Below are positions 60,986 to 64,000 of a stretch of 64,000 bases of DNA, in pieces. Both the position numbers and the translations under genes were made by a program. The notes beneath the pieces were generated by a model that had not been told where the DNA came from, made no database searches, and was given only the letters and a program-made list of their open reading frames with translations. This stretch comes from Paragemmobacter kunshanensis (GTDB lineage: Bacteria; Pseudomonadota; Alphaproteobacteria; Rhodobacterales; Rhodobacteraceae): contig NZ_JAALFE010000018.1 in assembly GCF_011059185.1 (NCBI RefSeq), positions 1-64,000 of the forward strand, given 5' to 3'. How positions within the stretch are numbered: the first letter of the stretch is position 1; each line of letters starts with the position of its first letter.

Positions 60986-62386
60986 ATGAACATGATCACC
61001 AACCACATGCCGACCGCCGAATTGCAGGCGCTGGACGCGGCGCATCACATGCACCCGTTCACCGATTCGAACGGTCTGGCCGCCAAGGGGGCGCGGGTCA
61101 TCACCCGGGGCAAGGGCGTCTGGCTGACAGACAGCGAAGGCAAGCAGATCCTGGACGGAATGGCAGGGCTGTGGTGCGTGAACATCGGCTATGGCCGCAA
61201 GGAGCTGGCCGAGGTCGCGGCGCGGCAGATGGAAGAGCTGGCCTATTACAACACCTTCTTCCAGACCACCCATGTGCCCGCCATCGCGCTGGCGGCCAAG
61301 ATCGCCGAGATCGCGCCGGGCGATCTGAACCATGTGTTCTTCGCAGGCTCGGGGTCCGAGGCGAATGATACGAATATCCGCCTTGTGCGCCGCTATTGGC
61401 AGGTGAAGGGGCAGCCCGAGCGGCGCGTGATCATCGCGCGCAAGAATGGCTATCACGGGTCCACCATGGGGGGCGGCAGCCTTGGCGGCATGGCGCCGAT
61501 CCATGCCCATGGCGGCAAGATCGACGGGATCGAGCATATCGACCAGCCCTATTGGTGGGGCGAGGGCGGCGAGATGGGCGAGGCGGAGTTCGGACTGGCC
61601 CGCGCCAAGCAGCTGGAAGAGAAGATCCTGGAACTGGGCGCGGACAAGGTCGCGGCCTTCATCGGGGAACCGATCCAGGGCGCGGGCGGCGTGATCGTGC
61701 CGCCGGCGACCTATTGGCCGGAAATCCAGCGCATCTGCGACAAATACGGGATCCTGCTGATTGCGGACGAGGTCATCACCGGCTTTGGCCGCACGGGCAA
61801 CTGGTTCGGGTCGCAGACCTTTGGCATCAAGCCGCATATCATGACCATCGCGAAGGGGCTGTCCTCCGGCTATCAGCCCATCGGCGGGTCCATCGTCTGT
61901 GACGAGGTGGCGGCGGTGGTGGCCGAGGGGGGCGAATTCTTCCACGGCTATACCTATTCCGGCCATCCGGTGGCGGCGGCGGTTGCCTTGGAAAACCTGC
62001 GGATCATCCAGGAAGAGGGCATCATCGAGCATGTGCGCGATGTGGCCAACCCCTATCTGGCCGAACGCTGGGCGGCGCTGGCGGATCATCCGCTGGTGGG
62101 CGAGGCGAAGCTGGTGGGGCTGATGGGATCCATCGCGCTGACGCCGGAAAAGGCCAAGCGGGCGAAATTCGCGAGCGAGGCCGGGACGGTGGGCCTGCGG
62201 ACGCGCGAGCGCTGCTTTGCCAACAACCTGATCATGCGCCATGTGGGCGACCGGATGATCATCTCGCCGCCGCTGGTGATCACGACCGACGAGATCGACA
62301 CGCTGATCGAGCGCGCGACGAAATCGCTGGACGAAAGCTATGCCGGGCTGAAGGCCGACGGCCTTTTGGTCGCCAAGGCAGAGTAA
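60986..62386 (+). CDS. Class III (omega) aminotransferase
   Basis: This 466-residue PLP enzyme is of the omega-amino-acid/putrescine-pyruvate aminotransferase type (taurine-, beta-alanine- or polyamine-pyruvate). Features are LDGMAGLWCVNIGYG, the amine-binding YNTFFQTTHVPAIALA (about 92-107), the PLP phosphate loop FFAGSGSEANDTNIR, the IADEVITGFGRTG aspartate block (about 260) and the Schiff-base lysine in TIAKGLSSGYQPIG (about 291). Length and motifs are normal. It lies downstream of gntR with a TTGATCA palindrome between them and ends at a strong terminator. Confidence 0.92.
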   Translation: MNMITNHMPTAELQALDAAHHMHPFTDSNGLAAKGARVITRGKGVWLTDSEGKQILDGMAGLWCVNIGYGRKELAEVAARQMEELAYYNTFFQTTHVPAIALAAKIAEIAPGDLNHVFFAGSGSEANDTNIRLVRRYWQVKGQPERRVIIARKNGYHGSTMGGGSLGGMAPIHAHGGKIDGIEHIDQPYWWGEGGEMGEAEFGLARAKQLEEKILELGADKVAAFIGEPIQGAGGVIVPPATYWPEIQRICDKYGILLIADEVITGFGRTGNWFGSQTFGIKPHIMTIAKGLSSGYQPIGGSIVCDEVAAVVAEGGEFFHGYTYSGHPVAAAVALENLRIIQEEGIIEHVRDVANPYLAERWAALADHPLVGEAKLVGLMGSIALTPEKAKRAKFASEAGTVGLRTRERCFANNLIMRHVGDRMIISPPLVITTDEIDTLIERATKSLDESYAGLKADGLLVAKAE

Positions 62387-62403
62387 CCCGCGGATATTGT
62401 TGT

Positions 62404-62442
62404 GAAAGCCCGCTCCTGCCAGCAGCTGGGGCGGGCTTTTTC
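62404..62442 (+). terminator. Rho-independent terminator after the aminotransferase
   Basis: The arms AAAGCCCGC and GCGGGCTTT frame a 16-nt loop and are followed by a T run. It begins 18 bp after the stop codon. Confidence 0.8.
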
Positions 62443-62564
62443 CGTGGCGGTGACCTTCTCCAACTTTCGTTGAAGCCAGTGGCTTTCAACCTCTGTCGGA
62501 TGGTGCGCGCTGTATTCATTCGGCGATGGTCCCTGGCGGGAGGCCGTTCACCGACGCGGGCCCC

Positions 62565-63110
62565 ATGGTTGTAATGTCGGCAGCAAACTGGAGTTTTCGA
62601 GTGCGCGTAGTAAACGGTATGCCGCTTCTTCTTGCGGCGCTGATGCTCACAGCTGGGGTGATCCCTGCCGCGGCACAGGATGTTGGAAGCACGGGTGAAG
62701 TGGAGGTCGTCGACCTTGTCGCCGAGGCGGGACCGGGTTCGGTCGAAGCCAGCGTGGACGAGGCCGCGGATGATGCCGTGGGCGATGACAGCGTCACCTT
62801 CGATCCGATTTCCGCCGAAGTCAGCAGTCCCGATCCGCTGGATATTGCGGCAGGCGGTGTGGAAGGGCCCGTCGAGGATTTCCTCGACGAAACATCGGAT
62901 TACGAAGTTCTGGTCCTGACCGGCGACGATGCCGAACCGATGACCGAGGCGGAGATCGAAATGATGCTGGTCGCAACCGGGACCGGATCTGACGGGGTCA
63001 TTCCCGGCTCCGGCGACGAAGAGGTTTCCCTCTCGGACCAGCCGGGTTCCAGCGACGGCGAAACCTGCGCCATGCTTCCCTTGGCAAAACGTCCGCAGAT
63101 CTGCGACTGA
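62565..63110 (+). CDS. Hypothetical acidic secreted protein
   Basis: I do not recognise this 181-residue protein. It has a plausible signal peptide (basic FRVRVVNG, then MPLLLAALMLTAGVIPAAAQ, cleaved before DVGSTGEV). The mature part is very acidic and low in basic residues, rich in D, E, G, S and V, with no cysteine until the C-terminal GETCAMLPLAKRPQICD, where two cysteines could pair. The start is uncertain (ATG at 62565, 62574 or 62619). It is followed by another secreted protein gene and a membrane regulator, likely as one transcript. Confidence 0.6.
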   Translation: MVVMSAANWSFRVRVVNGMPLLLAALMLTAGVIPAAAQDVGSTGEVEVVDLVAEAGPGSVEASVDEAADDAVGDDSVTFDPISAEVSSPDPLDIAAGGVEGPVEDFLDETSDYEVLVLTGDDAEPMTEAEIEMMLVATGTGSDGVIPGSGDEEVSLSDQPGSSDGETCAMLPLAKRPQICD

Positions 63111-63189
63111 TCCACGGGATCATGTATCGATGTGCCTCGCCGGACGGGCTCCGGCGTGGCATATGGACCGGGTTGGTAAGGTGGTGCCC

Positions 63190-63672
63190 ATGTTTCGATT
63201 CGATGTCCGCCGCATGTTCTGTGGCCCGTTCCTCGCGCTGGCGCTGATCGTCGGCCAGTCCCCGGCCCAGGCCCAAGGCAACAGCGCCGAGGCGCAGGCG
63301 GAAGAGGCGGTCGCCGCGCCCCGCGTCGCTGCCCTTGCCCGTGAAGGCTATCACGACATTACGGTGGACTGGACGTGGCTTGGCCGCTTGCGCATCACGG
63401 CCCGGCTGGAGGGCCATCGGCGCGAAATCATCCTCCACCCCACCACGGGCGAGGTGCTTCGCGACCTCTCCGTTCCGTCGGGCACAGTCTACGCGCAAGA
63501 GGATGAAGGCAGTCCTGACCCGGCCTTTGGCAGCCTGCCGCCACCAACCTCCAATGCCGCCGCCGATGTGACAGAGGATCCGTCCACGACGCTTACCCTC
63601 GACGTCGGAAGTGGCGAGATCTTCGATGCCGATCCCAGCATCTCTGCCGTGGGAACCGGTTTCGCGCCGTGA
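63190..63672 (+). CDS. Hypothetical secreted protein, PepSY-like
   Basis: This 160-residue protein has a signal peptide (MFRFDVRRMFCGPFLALALIVGQSPAQAQ) and a short region that resembles a PepSY-type fold (LAREGYHDITVDWTWLGRLRI, then EGHRREIILHPTTGEVLRDL, about 45-90). The rest is acidic and unstructured-looking. PepSY domains are seen in extracytoplasmic inhibitors and sensors, but the match here is by eye only. Its stop overlaps the GTG start of the next gene, so the two are co-translated. Confidence 0.6.
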   Translation: MFRFDVRRMFCGPFLALALIVGQSPAQAQGNSAEAQAEEAVAAPRVAALAREGYHDITVDWTWLGRLRITARLEGHRREIILHPTTGEVLRDLSVPSGTVYAQEDEGSPDPAFGSLPPPTSNAAADVTEDPSTTLTLDVGSGEIFDADPSISAVGTGFAP

Positions 63673-64000
63673 AGACCCGCGCGCTGCGCCGTTCCCGTCT
63701 TGGGCTTGGGCTGCTTGTCCTCGTGCAACTGGCCTGCGCCGTCGTGTTCACTTACGACATCCTGACCGCCTTCTTCCTGCTCCCTGCCCACACCCTCAAC
63801 TGGCAGCTGCGCGAGGTGGTGGATGTGGCTGCGGCGCTGGGGCTTCTTGGCGGTGTAGCGTTGGGAACCTTTACGCTCTGGCGCGTCGTGCAGGAACGCA
63901 ACGACGCTGAACGCGCGCGTGACGCCGCGGAAGACAGGTTGCGCCGTGCCTCTACCGCCTTTCGACACCTGCTGGACGAGCGGTTCGCGGCGTGGGAGTT
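63669..64000 (+). CDS. Membrane-anchored LuxR-type regulator, N-terminal part (cut by the window end)
   Basis: The 110 codons present start with GTG and encode two membrane helices (LGLGLLVLVQLACAVVFTYD and VAAALGLLGGVALGTFTL) with a short periplasmic loop, then a cytoplasmic helix rich in R, D and A that ends RASTAFRHLLDERFAAWE. This layout and end sequence match a Rhodobacteraceae type whose C-terminus is a LuxR helix-turn-helix; that domain would lie beyond the window, so the assignment is inferred. The start overlaps the stop of the PepSY-like gene. Confidence 0.6.
   Translation, partial: MKTRALRRSRLGLGLLVLVQLACAVVFTYDILTAFFLLPAHTLNWQLREVVDVAAALGLLGGVALGTFTLWRVVQERNDAERARDAAEDRLRRASTAFRHLLDERFAAWE

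Overview
The window is high-GC DNA from an alphaproteobacterium. It most resembles the Rhodobacter/Paracoccus group (Rhodobacteraceae). The evidence is the tldD-coxB-ctaB-ctaG-coxC-surf1-thrC-M16 peptidase order, a purC-purS pair beside an F1-ATPase zeta inhibitor (DUF1476), a TrgA/TrgB pair next to a cyclopropane fatty acid synthase, and a circularly permuted two-piece tmRNA whose tag reads ANDNRAPVALAA. No insertion sequence, phage, integron or CRISPR array is visible. The family assignment is inferred from gene content and recognised protein families; no search was run.

Layout. 0-10.5 kb is housekeeping: a GNAT acetyltransferase, EcsC, PtsP (EI-Ntr), a DMT exporter, aspartate kinase, a betaine-homocysteine-type methyltransferase, the zeta subunit, PurC, PurS and a zinc alcohol dehydrogenase, followed by tRNA-Thr(CGT). 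10.8-14.5 kb carries a SnoaL-like/flavin monooxygenase fusion and its neighbouring AcoR-like regulator, which has lost the GAFTGA loop. TrmO follows.

15.2-28.05 kb is a sugar-acid catabolic island: three LacI-family regulators, the L-idonate/5-ketogluconate route (hydroxyacid dehydrogenase, IdnD, IdnO, gluconokinase), a gluconolactonase-like SMP-30 protein, a HbpS/GlcG-like protein and a sugar ABC transporter. At least five palindromes sharing a TTATCG(T/A)TAA-like core lie in its promoter regions, so it probably behaves as one or two small regulons. A tRNA-Glu(TTC) closes it.

28.4-37 kb holds pxpABC (5-oxoprolinase) with glycerate 2-kinase, a phospholipase D-like and endonuclease/phosphatase pair, and Tex, followed by an exact 140-bp tandem repeat. 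37.3-46.4 kb is the respiratory and biosynthetic block: TldD, cytochrome c oxidase subunits II and III with assembly factors, threonine synthase, M16 peptidase and a RimJ-type acetyltransferase.

46.5-57.6 kb contains an unusual MBL-fold protein, a FAD-linked oxidase, the permuted ssrA, an orphan polyamine-type binding protein, AcuI, a class V aminotransferase-fold protein, photolyase, Cfa and TrgAB. 57.6-62.4 kb is a small catabolic cluster (Gfo/Idh/MocA dehydrogenase, TIM-barrel isomerase, FCD-type GntR, class III aminotransferase) with shared TTGATCA palindromes. The last 1.5 kb encodes two small secreted proteins and the start of a membrane-anchored regulator that runs off the window; I could not name a function for this set.
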